From: Pseudomonas sp. NCCP-436 | GTDB lineage: Bacteria; Pseudomonadota; Gammaproteobacteria; Pseudomonadales; Pseudomonadaceae | DNA: 64,000 bases | Direction of reading: 5' to 3' | Assembly: GCF_019656335.1 (NCBI RefSeq) | Contig: NZ_BPLZ01000003.1 | Span: 124,001 to 188,000 of the forward strand | Part shown: piece by piece, positions 26,572-35,152 of the stretch | Layout: the number at the start of each line of letters is the position of its first letter | Numbering within the stretch: the stretch's first letter is position 1 | Made by a program: the position numbers and the translations under genes | The notes under the pieces: model-generated | Told to the model about the DNA's origin: nothing | The model's database searches: none | Seen by the model: only the letters and a program-made list of their open reading frames with translations

Positions 26572-28980
26572 ATGAACGATCAGGATAATCCCTTCGAGAC
26601 AGCTGACGAATCACGGCAGGCAGGAGCCAAGGGTCTGGTACTGCCCGCCCAGCGGCTGCCGGACAAGCTGTACATCATCCCTATTCACAACCGTCCGTTC
26701 TTCCCGGCCCAGGTGCTGCCGGTGATCGTCAACCAACAGCCCTGGGGCCGCACGCTCCAGCGCGTGGAAAACACCGAGCACCGCTGCCTGGCGGTGTTCT
26801 ATGTCGACAATCCACCGGATGAGAACGGTGAGTTCGACCTCGACAGCCTGCCCGAACACGGCACACTGGTCCGCATCCACCACGTCAGCGAGGAAGGCGG
26901 CAAGCTGCAGTTCGTCGCTCAAGGCCTGACCCGGGTGCGTATTCGCGGCTGGCTGAGCCGGCGCGGCCCGTACCTGGCCGAGGTGGACTACCCTCAGGCA
27001 CCGGTGGATTCGCGCGACGAAGTGAAGGCTTACGGCATGGCGCTGATCAACGGCATCAAGGAACTGCTGCCGCTCAACCCGCTGTACAGCGAAGAACTGA
27101 AGAACTACCTCAACCGTTTCAGCCCCAACGAACCCTCGCCGCTGACCGACTTCGCCGCAGCACTGACCACCGCCTCCGGCCGCGAGCTACAGGAAATTCT
27201 CGACACCGTGCCGGTGCTCAAGCGCATGGAGAAGGTGTTGCCGCTGCTGCGCAAGGAGGTGGAAGTCGGCCGTCTGCAGAAGGAACTGTCGGCCGAGGTG
27301 AACAAACAGATCGGCGAACGCCAGCGCGAGTTCTTCCTCAAGGAACAGCTCAAGCTGATCCAGCAGGAGCTGGGCATCAGCAAGGATGACAAGAGCGCAG
27401 ACCGCGAGACGTTTCTCGCTCGCCTGGCAGGCAAGACTCTGCCGCAGGCAGCGCAGAAACGCATCGATGACGAGCTGAACAAGCTGTCGATTCTCGAGGC
27501 TGGCTCGCCGGAGTACGCCGTCACCCGCAATTACCTGGACTGGGCCACCACCCTACCCTGGGGCGTCTACGGCCAGGACAAGCTCGATCTGAAACGCGCA
27601 CGGCGAGTTCTGGACAAGCACCATGCGGGCATGGATGACATCAAGGCGCGTATCCTTGAGTTTCTCGCCGTTGGCGCCTTCAAGGGCGAAATCGCCGGCT
27701 CCATCGTATTGCTGGTTGGCCCGCCCGGTGTTGGCAAAACCAGCATCGGCAAGTCCATCGCCGAATCCCTGGGCCGGCCGTTCTATCGCTTCAGCGTCGG
27801 TGGCATGCGCGACGAGGCGGAGATCAAGGGACACCGCCGTACCTATATCGGCGCCATGCCCGGCAAGCTGGTGCAGGCGCTGAAGGAAGCCGAGGTAATG
27901 AACCCGGTGATCATGCTCGACGAGATCGACAAGATGGGCAGCAGCTATCAGGGCGACCCGGCATCGGCGCTGCTGGAAACTCTGGATCCAGAGCAGAACG
28001 TCGAGTTCCTTGATCACTACCTGGATCTGCGCCTGGATCTGTCCAAGGTGCTGTTCGTCTGCACCGCCAATACTCTGGACTCGATCCCTGGCCCACTACT
28101 GGACCGCATGGAGGTGATCCGCCTTTCGGGCTACATCACCGAGGAGAAGCTCGCCATCGCCAAACGCCACCTGTGGCCCAGACAACTGGAAAAGGCCGGC
28201 GTATCGAAGGCACGTCTGGGCATCAGCGAAGCCGCCCTGCGTGCCCTGATCGAAGGCTATGCCCGCGAAGCCGGCGTGCGCCAGCTGGACAAACAACTCG
28301 GCAAGCTGGTGCGCAAGTCGGTGATAAAACTGCTGGAAGAGCCTGAAGTGAAAATCCGCATCGGCGCCCGGGACCTGGAGCAGGCGCTGGGCATGCCGGT
28401 ATTCCGCAATGAACGGGTACTGGCCGGCGTTGGCGTAATCACCGGCCTGGCCTGGACCAGTATGGGCGGCGCCACATTGCCGATCGAAGCAACCCGGATC
28501 CACACGCTGAACCGCGGCTTCAAGCTCACCGGCCAGCTCGGCGAGGTCATGAAAGAGTCGGCGGAGATCGCCTACAGCTACGTCAGCTCGCACCTCAAAC
28601 AGTTCGGTGGCGACCCGGCCTTCTTCGATCAGGCCTTCGTCCACCTCCACGTACCGGAAGGCGCAACGCCCAAGGACGGCCCCAGCGCCGGCATCACCAT
28701 GGCCAGCGCGCTGCTTTCGCTGGCGCGCAACCAGGCACCCAAGAAGGGCGTGGCCATGACCGGCGAGCTGACTTTGACCGGCCAGGTGCTGCCGATTGGT
28801 GGCGTGCGCGAGAAGGTGATTGCTGCCCGCCGGCAGAAGATCTTCGAGCTGATCCTGCCGGAGGCCAATCGTGGCAGTTACGAGGAGCTGCCGGACTATC
28901 TCAAAACCGGGCTGACGGTGCATTTCGCCAGGCGCTACAGCGATGTGGCCAAGGTACTGTTCGACGATCTCACCGCCTGA
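26572..28980 (+). CDS. Lon-type ATP-dependent protease, AsrA-like second Lon
   Basis: An 802-residue Lon. The N-terminal substrate domain (about 35-240) includes LYIIPIHNRPFFPAQVLPVIV. The AAA+ module has Walker A GPPGVGKTS at residue 383 and Walker B in VIMLDEIDKMGSSYQGDPASALLETLDPEQN. The protease domain has the catalytic Ser705 (DGPSAGITMASALLS) and Lys748 (GGVREKVIAA), with the same 43-residue spacing as E. coli Lon. The extended N-terminal tail and the following Icp gene match P. aeruginosa AsrA, a Lon paralogue tied to stress and aminoglycoside responses, rather than the main lon next to clpX. It degrades misfolded and regulatory proteins in the cytoplasm. Confidence 0.93.
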   Translation: MNDQDNPFETADESRQAGAKGLVLPAQRLPDKLYIIPIHNRPFFPAQVLPVIVNQQPWGRTLQRVENTEHRCLAVFYVDNPPDENGEFDLDSLPEHGTLVRIHHVSEEGGKLQFVAQGLTRVRIRGWLSRRGPYLAEVDYPQAPVDSRDEVKAYGMALINGIKELLPLNPLYSEELKNYLNRFSPNEPSPLTDFAAALTTASGRELQEILDTVPVLKRMEKVLPLLRKEVEVGRLQKELSAEVNKQIGERQREFFLKEQLKLIQQELGISKDDKSADRETFLARLAGKTLPQAAQKRIDDELNKLSILEAGSPEYAVTRNYLDWATTLPWGVYGQDKLDLKRARRVLDKHHAGMDDIKARILEFLAVGAFKGEIAGSIVLLVGPPGVGKTSIGKSIAESLGRPFYRFSVGGMRDEAEIKGHRRTYIGAMPGKLVQALKEAEVMNPVIMLDEIDKMGSSYQGDPASALLETLDPEQNVEFLDHYLDLRLDLSKVLFVCTANTLDSIPGPLLDRMEVIRLSGYITEEKLAIAKRHLWPRQLEKAGVSKARLGISEAALRALIEGYAREAGVRQLDKQLGKLVRKSVIKLLEEPEVKIRIGARDLEQALGMPVFRNERVLAGVGVITGLAWTSMGGATLPIEATRIHTLNRGFKLTGQLGEVMKESAEIAYSYVSSHLKQFGGDPAFFDQAFVHLHVPEGATPKDGPSAGITMASALLSLARNQAPKKGVAMTGELTLTGQVLPIGGVREKVIAARRQKIFELILPEANRGSYEELPDYLKTGLTVHFARRYSDVAKVLFDDLTA

Positions 28981-28987
28981 GCCCCAC

Positions 28988-29034
28988 CCTGCCCCTCGCA
29001 TGCCGCCCCCCGGTGCGGCTATGCTGGGGGCAGG
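28988..29034 (+). terminator. Long hairpin after lon
   Basis: CCTGCCCC (28988-28995) pairs with GGGGCAGG (29027-29034). Inside, GCAT with ATGC and GCCGC with GCGGC extend the stem to about 17 pairs. TTTCGTC follows. It lies 8 bp past the lon stop and before the Icp gene, so it may be a full or partial terminator. Confidence 0.65.
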
Positions 29035-29055
29035 TTTCGTCGACAGGAGTGCGTC

Positions 29056-29448
29056 ATGAATCCCCCCTTGCGCCTGCTTGCCCTGCCCACCCTGGCCCTG
29101 CTTGGTGCCTGCGCCCATCAGCCCGGCAGTCTGGAGTTGACCCGCGAGCGGCAATGTCCGCTGACCCTGAACGTTGGCCAGCAACTGATCCTCAGCCTGC
29201 CCAGCAATCCCAGCACCGGCTTTCGCTGGAACCTGCGCGACGCCGCCGAACCGGCCCTGCAAAGCCTCGGCCCCGAGGTATACAGCGCCCCCGAAAACTC
29301 CGGCCTGATCGGTGCCGGCGGAATATCTACCTGGCGTTTCAGCGCCCGCGAGCCTGGTGAAGGCCGTCTGCTGCTGACCTACCAGCAACCCTGGGAGCCA
29401 GACGTGGAGCCGGCCGAAACCTTCACCTGCGAGTTGCGAGTGAAGTAA
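29056..29448 (+). CDS. Chagasin-like cysteine peptidase inhibitor lipoprotein (Icp)
   Basis: A 130-residue protein with a lipobox (LALLGAC, Cys19), so it is membrane-anchored outside the cytoplasm. The three binding loops of the chagasin/I42 family are present: NPSTGFRW (loop BC), GAGGISTWRF (loop DE) and the QQPWEP segment (loop FG). These wedge into the active site of papain-like cysteine peptidases. ACAGGAG precedes the ATG. It follows the AsrA-like lon gene, as I recall for P. aeruginosa, but Lon is a serine-lysine protease and not an expected target. The real target is unknown. Confidence 0.88.
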   Translation: MNPPLRLLALPTLALLGACAHQPGSLELTRERQCPLTLNVGQQLILSLPSNPSTGFRWNLRDAAEPALQSLGPEVYSAPENSGLIGAGGISTWRFSAREPGEGRLLLTYQQPWEPDVEPAETFTCELRVK

Positions 29449-29456
29449 CCGGAGCT

Positions 29457-30344
29457 TCAGCGCAGCCAGGGCGGCGTCGGCTCGGCGTCACCGCCATCTT
29501 CAGCAGCCTGTCGCATGGCCTGACGCCGGCTTTCTTCCGCCAAAGCGGCCTTGATCTCACGCATCACCGCATCGATATCGGCCGCATCCTCGGGCTCGGC
29601 GAACTCGCCCGTCAGTACGCTATGCGGGGTCAACCGACCAGCCTGATACAAGGCCCACATTTCCTTGGCATAGCGCGTGTACTTCAACTCGGGAGCAAAC
29701 TGGCCGAAATACTCGGCCATGTTGCGTACATCACGCTCTAGCAAGCTGAAGGCATGATTGTTGGCCGCCGCCTCCACCGCCTGAGGCAGATCGATGATGA
29801 CCGGGCCATCCGGGCCAAGCAGCACGTTGAACTCGGACAGGTCGCCATGCACCAACCCGGCGCAAAGCATCTTGACGATCTCCCGGATCATGTCGGCATG
29901 AAACGCTCGCGCATCATCCGGGTGCAGCTCAACATCGTTAAGACGTGGCGCCACATCCCCCTCGCCATCATCCACCAACTCCATCAGCAGTACGCCGTCG
30001 AGAAAATCATAGGGCCTAGGCACCCGTACACCCGCCGCCGCCAGACGAAACAGCGCGGCCACCTCGGCATTCTGCCAGGCCTGCTCCTGCTCCTTGCGGC
30101 CGAACTTGCTGCCCCTGGCCATGGCCCGTGCCTGACGGCTACCGCGCACCCTGCGCCCCTCTCGGTATTCGGCGGCCTGCCTGAAGCTGCGCTTGTCAGC
30201 CTCCTTGTAAACCTTGGCACAGCGCAGCTCCCCGCCACAGCGCACCACATAGACTGCTGCCTCCTTACCGCTCATCAGCGGCCGCAGCACCTCGTCCACC
30301 AAGCCATCCTCGACCAGAGGCTCAATTCGTTTGGGCGTTTTCAT
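29457..30344 (-). CDS. RIO1-type serine protein kinase
   Basis: A 295-residue kinase of the RIO family. Lys44 (RCAKVYK) is the ATP-binding lysine. The catalytic loop VHGDLSEFNVLL has Asp168 and Asn173, and the metal-binding Asp185 lies in IIDLPQAV. An N-terminal winged helix, found in eukaryotic Rio2, is absent. The C-terminus (EPEDAADIDAVMREIKAALAEESRRQAMRQ) is charged and helical. ATG 30344 with GAGGCAGG upstream is preferred over the preceding TTG. Bacterial RIO kinases have no settled function. The gene converges on the Icp gene with 8 bp between stops. Confidence 0.88.
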   Translation of the reverse strand: MKTPKRIEPLVEDGLVDEVLRPLMSGKEAAVYVVRCGGELRCAKVYKEADKRSFRQAAEYREGRRVRGSRQARAMARGSKFGRKEQEQAWQNAEVAALFRLAAAGVRVPRPYDFLDGVLLMELVDDGEGDVAPRLNDVELHPDDARAFHADMIREIVKMLCAGLVHGDLSEFNVLLGPDGPVIIDLPQAVEAAANNHAFSLLERDVRNMAEYFGQFAPELKYTRYAKEMWALYQAGRLTPHSVLTGEFAEPEDAADIDAVMREIKAALAEESRRQAMRQAAEDGGDAEPTPPWLR

Positions 30345-30436
30345 CAACCTGCCTCAGATCCCTTCCCGGCTGCGCACATGTGCCGCCATGGTCGCACAGC
30401 CGCACGTGCGGTCAAAGGCACATTGGCTCCGCCCAT

Positions 30437-31324
30437 TCAGCTGCGACTCAAATGACGCCGCAGAGCCTCGATGGCATAGCGCACTTTGGCCGGTTGGGCG
30501 TCACGGCGCGGAGTGACGATATAGAGCCCCAGGGGTTCGACCTGCCAGTCAGGCAACAGCGACAGCAATTGTCCACTGGCCAGCAGATCACGCACTTCCG
30601 GCTCAGGTTGCAACGACACGCCCATGCCCTCCAGAGTGAACTGGCGCACCGCCAGGATGTTGTTGCAGAAGATGCGGCTTTCCAGACGCAGGCGCTGCTG
30701 CGCCCCATCCGGGCCATGCAGGATCAGATGCTGGCTGCGTTCCTGGTTCAGGCTGATCCAGTCCAGCCCGAGCAGTTGTCGTGGCTCACCCGGCCAACCG
30801 ACCCGCGCCAGATAGGAAGGCGCCACACACAAGAGCATGCGCCAGTCGGCCACGTGACGGGCAACCAGAGTGGAGTCCTCCTGACGCCCAGCCCGGATCG
30901 CCAGGTCGATACGCGCCTCGATCAGGTCGATTTGCTCATCCTGAAAAAACAGGCTCAGTTTCAACCCCGCATGGGAGTTGAGCAGTGGCGCCAGCGCCTC
31001 ACACAGCAGCGGACCGGAAAACCCCACCGGCGCAGCCACGCGCAACTCGCCAACCGGAGCCTCGCGCTGCTCGGCCAGGTGCTGCTCGGCTTGCTGCGCC
31101 AGCTCGACGATTTGCCGGCAACTGTCATAGAACACCGCCCCGGCCTCGGTCAGAGTCAGCTTGCGGGTGGTGCGATGCAACAGACTGACACCGACCACCT
31201 CCTCCAGACGACGAATCTGCTGGCTGACTGCCGACGGACTCATGCCAAGCGCTTCAGCCGCCCCCACCATCGAACCGCGTTGCACCACGGTGGCAAACAA
31301 TGCCATACGCTTGAGCTGCTCCAT
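30437..31324 (-). CDS. LysR-family transcriptional regulator
   Basis: A 295-residue LysR regulator. The N-terminal helix-turn-helix MEQLKRMALFATVVQRGSMVGAAEALGMSPSAVSQQIRRLEEVVGVSLLHRTTRKLTLTEAG is followed by the periplasmic-binding-like effector domain (about 90-290). It is divergent from an NAD(P)-binding protein gene with a 101-bp intergenic region. That is the usual layout for a LysR and its target, and the region is AT-rich (AATTATCAAAGTAAATCAAA). Effector and regulon are unknown. Confidence 0.93.
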   Translation of the reverse strand: MEQLKRMALFATVVQRGSMVGAAEALGMSPSAVSQQIRRLEEVVGVSLLHRTTRKLTLTEAGAVFYDSCRQIVELAQQAEQHLAEQREAPVGELRVAAPVGFSGPLLCEALAPLLNSHAGLKLSLFFQDEQIDLIEARIDLAIRAGRQEDSTLVARHVADWRMLLCVAPSYLARVGWPGEPRQLLGLDWISLNQERSQHLILHGPDGAQQRLRLESRIFCNNILAVRQFTLEGMGVSLQPEPEVRDLLASGQLLSLLPDWQVEPLGLYIVTPRRDAQPAKVRYAIEALRRHLSRS

Positions 31325-31425
31325 TATGAAGCCCTACTTAATTATCAAAGTAAATCAAAGGGGTTTTCCCCAAGTTTATTCAGAAGCGATCATATGTCCA
31401 CGTTCAACGACCTTAGAGACGCATC

Positions 31426-32067
31426 ATGAAAATCGCTTTGATCGGCGCCAGCGGCTATGTCGGCGCGCCCCTACTGCAGGAAGCCCTCAATCGCGGCCAC
31501 CAAGTCACCGCTCTGGTACGCCAGCCACAACGCCTGGCGCCGCACCCGCAACTGGCCGCACAACAGGCCGACGTACATGACACCGAGGTACTGACCGAGC
31601 AACTGCGCGGGCATGATCTGGTAATCAGCGCCTTCAACCCGGGCTGGGGCCTGGCGGACATCCGCGAACAGTTCATCGCCGGCAGCCGCTCGATCATTGA
31701 AGCCTGCCAGCGAGCCGGCGTGCGCCGCCTGCTGGTAGTCGGCGGGGCCGGCAGCCTGTATGTGGCCCCAGGCGTCCAACTGATCGACACCCCGGATTTC
31801 CCCGCTCAGTACAAGGAGGGCGCAGAAGGTGCGCGTCAGCTCCTGACGATCCTGCAAAACGAGCAGGAGCTGGAGTGGAGCTTTCTCTCGCCTGCTGCCC
31901 AACTCGTGCCGGGACCGCGCACCGGTCGCTTCCGCCTGGGCCGGGACGAGCTGCTGATGAACGGCGACAAGCCGGGCAGCATCTCCGTCGCCGACCTGGC
32001 CGTGGCGCTTCTTGATGAAGCTGAACAACCACAGCATGTCCGCCAACGCTTCACCCTGGCCTACTAG
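31426..32067 (+). CDS. NAD(P)H-binding atypical SDR (NmrA/YwnB-like)
   Basis: A 213-residue protein with the atypical SDR nucleotide-binding motif IGASGYVGAPLLQEALNRGHQVTALVR (GASGYVG at residues 7-13). A later strand DLVISAFNPGW and the segment RRLLVVGGAGSLYVAPG are typical of the YwnB/NAD-dependent epimerase-like group. The Tyr-Lys catalytic pair of classical SDRs is not evident, so it may be a redox sensor or a flavin- or quinone-type reductase. It lies divergent from a LysR gene that probably controls it and 30 bp upstream of the DUF2218 gene, forming a two-gene unit. Confidence 0.87.
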   Translation: MKIALIGASGYVGAPLLQEALNRGHQVTALVRQPQRLAPHPQLAAQQADVHDTEVLTEQLRGHDLVISAFNPGWGLADIREQFIAGSRSIIEACQRAGVRRLLVVGGAGSLYVAPGVQLIDTPDFPAQYKEGAEGARQLLTILQNEQELEWSFLSPAAQLVPGPRTGRFRLGRDELLMNGDKPGSISVADLAVALLDEAEQPQHVRQRFTLAY

Positions 32068-32097
32068 GCCATAGCCTTCGTTTTCAGGAGATACCGC

Positions 32098-32388
32098 ATG
32101 ATTTCATTCAGCAGTAGCAGCTTTGTCATGACCGACAGCCCAGCTCGCTATATCGGCAGGCTGTGCAAGCACTTCGCACACAAGATCCCGGTCAGCTTTG
32201 ACGAGCAACAAGGGCGCATCGAGTTCCCGGCAGGCCTGGTCACACTGCAAGCCGAGCCCGAGGGACTGCGCCTGCAGTTGCAGAGCGCTGATACCGAGGC
32301 ACTGAACCGCCTGCAGGACATAGTCGCCAGCCATTTCCAGCGCTTTGCCTGGAGGGAAGCCCTGACCCTGGATTGGCAACCAGTCTGA
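32098..32388 (+). CDS. DUF2218 family protein
   Basis: A 96-residue protein matching DUF2218, as seen in ARYIGRLCKHFAHKIPVSFDEQQGRIEFPAGLVTLQAEPEGLRLQLQSADTEALNRLQDIVASHFQRFAWRE. Family members are small cytoplasmic proteins, often next to iron-uptake genes; here a TonB receptor gene follows 239 bp downstream. AGGAG precedes the ATG at 32098. No biochemical function is known to me. Confidence 0.85.
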   Translation: MISFSSSSFVMTDSPARYIGRLCKHFAHKIPVSFDEQQGRIEFPAGLVTLQAEPEGLRLQLQSADTEALNRLQDIVASHFQRFAWREALTLDWQPV

Positions 32389-32558
32389 CCTCTTCTGCCC
32401 TGACGCAACCCGAATCCCTGCCTGCTACCAAAACCCGTCAACCGCCTTCTATTCAAGAACATCTCTCATTTACAAAATTTACACACCCACGTACTCCAGT
32501 ATTTACGGGGCTTTCAGGGTGGTTGCAGGCATACACCCGATAGCCGCGATTGAACCTT

Positions 32559-32577
32559 ATATGCAAATCACTATCAT
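32559..32577 (+). promoter_or_regulatory. Fur-box-like site upstream of the TonB receptor gene
   Basis: On the minus strand the sequence reads GATGATAGTGATTTGCATA, matching 10 of 19 positions of the Fur consensus with hexamer-like spacing. It lies about 50 bp before the receptor start codon, where a -35/-10 region is expected. Confidence 0.45.
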
Positions 32578-32626
32578 CCCGCCTCAATTAGAAACTTAGC
32601 CCCCCTTTCACGCCTGGAGTAGATCG

Positions 32627-34846
32627 ATGTACACCTTCACACCCCGTACCGCCTTGGCCAGTGCTATCGCACTGGTCACCAGCCTCGGCGCTCAGGCCAA
32701 CGAACCTATCGCCCTGGGCGATGTGGTCGTCAGTGCATCCGGCTTTGAGCAGAAGATCACCGAAGCACCGGCCAGCATCAGCGTAATCAGCCGCGAGGAA
32801 TTGCAGCAGAAAAGCTACGCCAACCTGGCTGAGGCACTGGAGGAAGTTGAAGGTATCGATGTGCGCCAAGGCACCGGTAAAACCGGCGGGCTCAACATCA
32901 GTATTCGTGGCATGCCCAGCAAGTTTACGCTGGTGCTGATCGACGGGCGCCGTCAGAATGCCCCGGGCGCGGTAGCACCCAATGGCTTCGGCGAGACCTC
33001 CAACAACTTCATCCCGCCGCTGTCATCGATCGAACGAATCGAAGTCATCCGCGGCCCGATGTCCACCCTCTACGGTTCCGATGCCATGGGTGGTGTGATC
33101 AATATCATCACCCGCAAGGTCGGCAAGGAATGGACAGGCTCCGTTGGCGTCGAGCACACCTTCCAGGAAAACCGTGACTACGGTGAATCCAGCAAGACCA
33201 ACTTCTACACCTCCGGCCCTCTGGTAGAGAACCTTCTGGGCCTGCAGATGCGCGGCAGCTTCTATGATCGCAAGGCCTCGGATCTGACATTCGACAATGA
33301 CAGCACCGTAAGCCGCCGCGGCGCCGCTCCGGTAGAAGGCGATAATTACAGCCTGGGTGGCCGCCTGACGCTGACCCCCAATGAAGCCCATGAACTGGCG
33401 CTTGATGTCGAGCGCGGCGTTCAACGCTACAACAACGACGATTGCCAGCTTGGCAACCTCGACGGCTGGAATGGCGGCAGCGACACCGTCGGCTGCTCGA
33501 CGCTGAACCCGAGCAAGATCAACGGCTATACCGATGAGCAGCGTTTCATCCGCGAGCAGGTTGCCCTGAGCCATACCGGACATTTCGAGCTGGGCACCTG
33601 GGACTCCAGCCTGATGCGCAACAAGACGGAAACCCTGGGCCGCACTGTACCCGGCACCCTGGGGGTTCCCTATGACGCACCTTATGAGGCTCTGATCGGA
33701 GGCCAGGATCGTAAGCTGGAATCTGTCAGCACCGTTTTCGACACGAAGTTCACCGCCCCCATTGGCGACTCCAATATCCTGACCGTCGGCGGACAGTGGT
33801 GGAAGCAAGAGCTCAAGGACACTGTCGCGCTCACCACCTTCGAGCAGACCATCAAGGCGGTATTCCTGGAAAACGAGTGGCGCATCAACGACGCCCTGGC
33901 CCTGACCGTCGGCGCACGCTACGACGACCACGAAACCTTTGGCGGCCATGTCAGCCCTCGGGCGTATCTGGTCTGGAATGCCAACGACAACTGGACCCTC
34001 AAGGGGGGTATCAGCAAAGGCTTCAAAGCACCGGATCCGGATGAGTTGCATAACGGCATCAACGGCATCACCTCGCAGGGACAGTCAAAGACCATCGGCA
34101 ACCCGGATTTGAAACCGGAAGAAAGCACCAACACCGAAATCGGCGCCTACTTCGACAACCTGGGTGGCTTTACCGCCAACGTCACACTGTTCCACACCAA
34201 ATACAAAAACAAGCTGGGTGACGGTGATCCCGTTCAAGATCCGCTGTGCGTGGGCAACCCTGCCACCAGTAGCGTTCCGCAGGATCACTGCGCCTGGACC
34301 GTCAATCTGGGTGAAGCCATCAGCCAGGGCGTGGAAGTCGGCAGCCGCTGGCAATTCGCCCCGGGCTGGTCGCTCTCGGGCAATTACACCTACACCGATA
34401 CCTATCAGAAGACCAACGAAGCCAACAACAAGGGCGCGCCGATCAGCAACACTCCGTTGCACATGGCGCATGCCAGCCTGAACTGGCAAGCCACGGATCG
34501 CCTGAGCCTGTATTTCAAAGGCGAATACCGCGGCGAGCGTGCCCGCTATAACAAGCGCGGCGTCAACTACACCGCCGACGAGCGGCAGATCATGGATCAG
34601 CTGGGTGACCTCAAGGCCTATGATGTGTGGCACCTGGGCGGTAGCTTCAAAGCCAGCAAGGAGCTGACCCTTCATGCTGCGATCAACAACCTGTTCGATC
34701 GCGACTTCCTCAGCGGCTCGACCTACATCAATGCCGCAGGCAACCCGGTGTGGGCATCGGACTATGTGCGCTTCGAGCGCGCTACCGCCACCGGCACGCT
34801 GGAAGAAGGTCGCCGCTTGTGGCTGTCGGCCGTATATGAGTTCTAA
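32627..34846 (+). CDS. TonB-dependent outer-membrane receptor (ferric-siderophore type)
   Basis: A 739-residue receptor. A signal peptide ends near AQA|NEP. The plug domain contains LGDVVVSASGFEQKITEAPASISVISREEL and RIEVIRGPMSTLYGSDAMGGVINIITRK. The 22-strand barrel shows repeated aromatic strands and ends in YEF. Overall it resembles catecholate-siderophore receptors such as FepA/PfeA, and the short Cys-flanked loops (CQLGNLDGWNGGSDTVGC and CVGNPATSSVPQDHC) fit that group. It imports an iron chelate using TonB energy. A Fur-like site lies upstream and a strong terminator downstream. The exact siderophore is unknown. Confidence 0.9.
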   Translation: MYTFTPRTALASAIALVTSLGAQANEPIALGDVVVSASGFEQKITEAPASISVISREELQQKSYANLAEALEEVEGIDVRQGTGKTGGLNISIRGMPSKFTLVLIDGRRQNAPGAVAPNGFGETSNNFIPPLSSIERIEVIRGPMSTLYGSDAMGGVINIITRKVGKEWTGSVGVEHTFQENRDYGESSKTNFYTSGPLVENLLGLQMRGSFYDRKASDLTFDNDSTVSRRGAAPVEGDNYSLGGRLTLTPNEAHELALDVERGVQRYNNDDCQLGNLDGWNGGSDTVGCSTLNPSKINGYTDEQRFIREQVALSHTGHFELGTWDSSLMRNKTETLGRTVPGTLGVPYDAPYEALIGGQDRKLESVSTVFDTKFTAPIGDSNILTVGGQWWKQELKDTVALTTFEQTIKAVFLENEWRINDALALTVGARYDDHETFGGHVSPRAYLVWNANDNWTLKGGISKGFKAPDPDELHNGINGITSQGQSKTIGNPDLKPEESTNTEIGAYFDNLGGFTANVTLFHTKYKNKLGDGDPVQDPLCVGNPATSSVPQDHCAWTVNLGEAISQGVEVGSRWQFAPGWSLSGNYTYTDTYQKTNEANNKGAPISNTPLHMAHASLNWQATDRLSLYFKGEYRGERARYNKRGVNYTADERQIMDQLGDLKAYDVWHLGGSFKASKELTLHAAINNLFDRDFLSGSTYINAAGNPVWASDYVRFERATATGTLEEGRRLWLSAVYEF

Positions 34847-34862
34847 CACTTAAGCAGGCACC

Positions 34863-34896
34863 AAAGCCGCCACCGCTCACGCGCTGGCGGCTTTTT
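34863..34896 (+). terminator. Intrinsic terminator of the TonB receptor gene
   Basis: AAAGCCGCCA (34863-34872) pairs with TGGCGGCTTT (34885-34894) and the T-run continues to 34896. It lies 16 bp after the stop. Confidence 0.92.
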
Positions 34897-35096
34897 CATG
34901 TCTGCATGATTTCCCAACAACAGCATCGGCCCGGCAGCTGCGCATGCTGGTCGCTATTTCCGGCTGGCTGGCAGCTCACAAGCGCAGCCCTGCCCACGAC
35001 GCCGTCCTCGCAGTTGTCCGACAGGCTATTGATGCAACCGGTGATAGCCTGCCGGTCAGTAGCCAGGCAGGGCGAAGTCATTGGCCGGATAAACAC

Positions 35097-35127
35097 CCCC
35101 CTGCTGGTGTCTGGCACCGGCAGGGGG
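35097..35127 (-). terminator. Terminator of speC
   Basis: CCCCCTGCTGGTG (35097-35109) pairs with CACCGGCAGGGGG (35115-35127) in a 13-bp stem with one T-G wobble. On the minus strand it is followed by GTGTTTAT. The rest of the 300-bp gap between the TonB receptor and speC shows no gene. Confidence 0.75.
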
Positions 35128-35152
35128 CAGTCGAACATATCCGGCAGCAATC

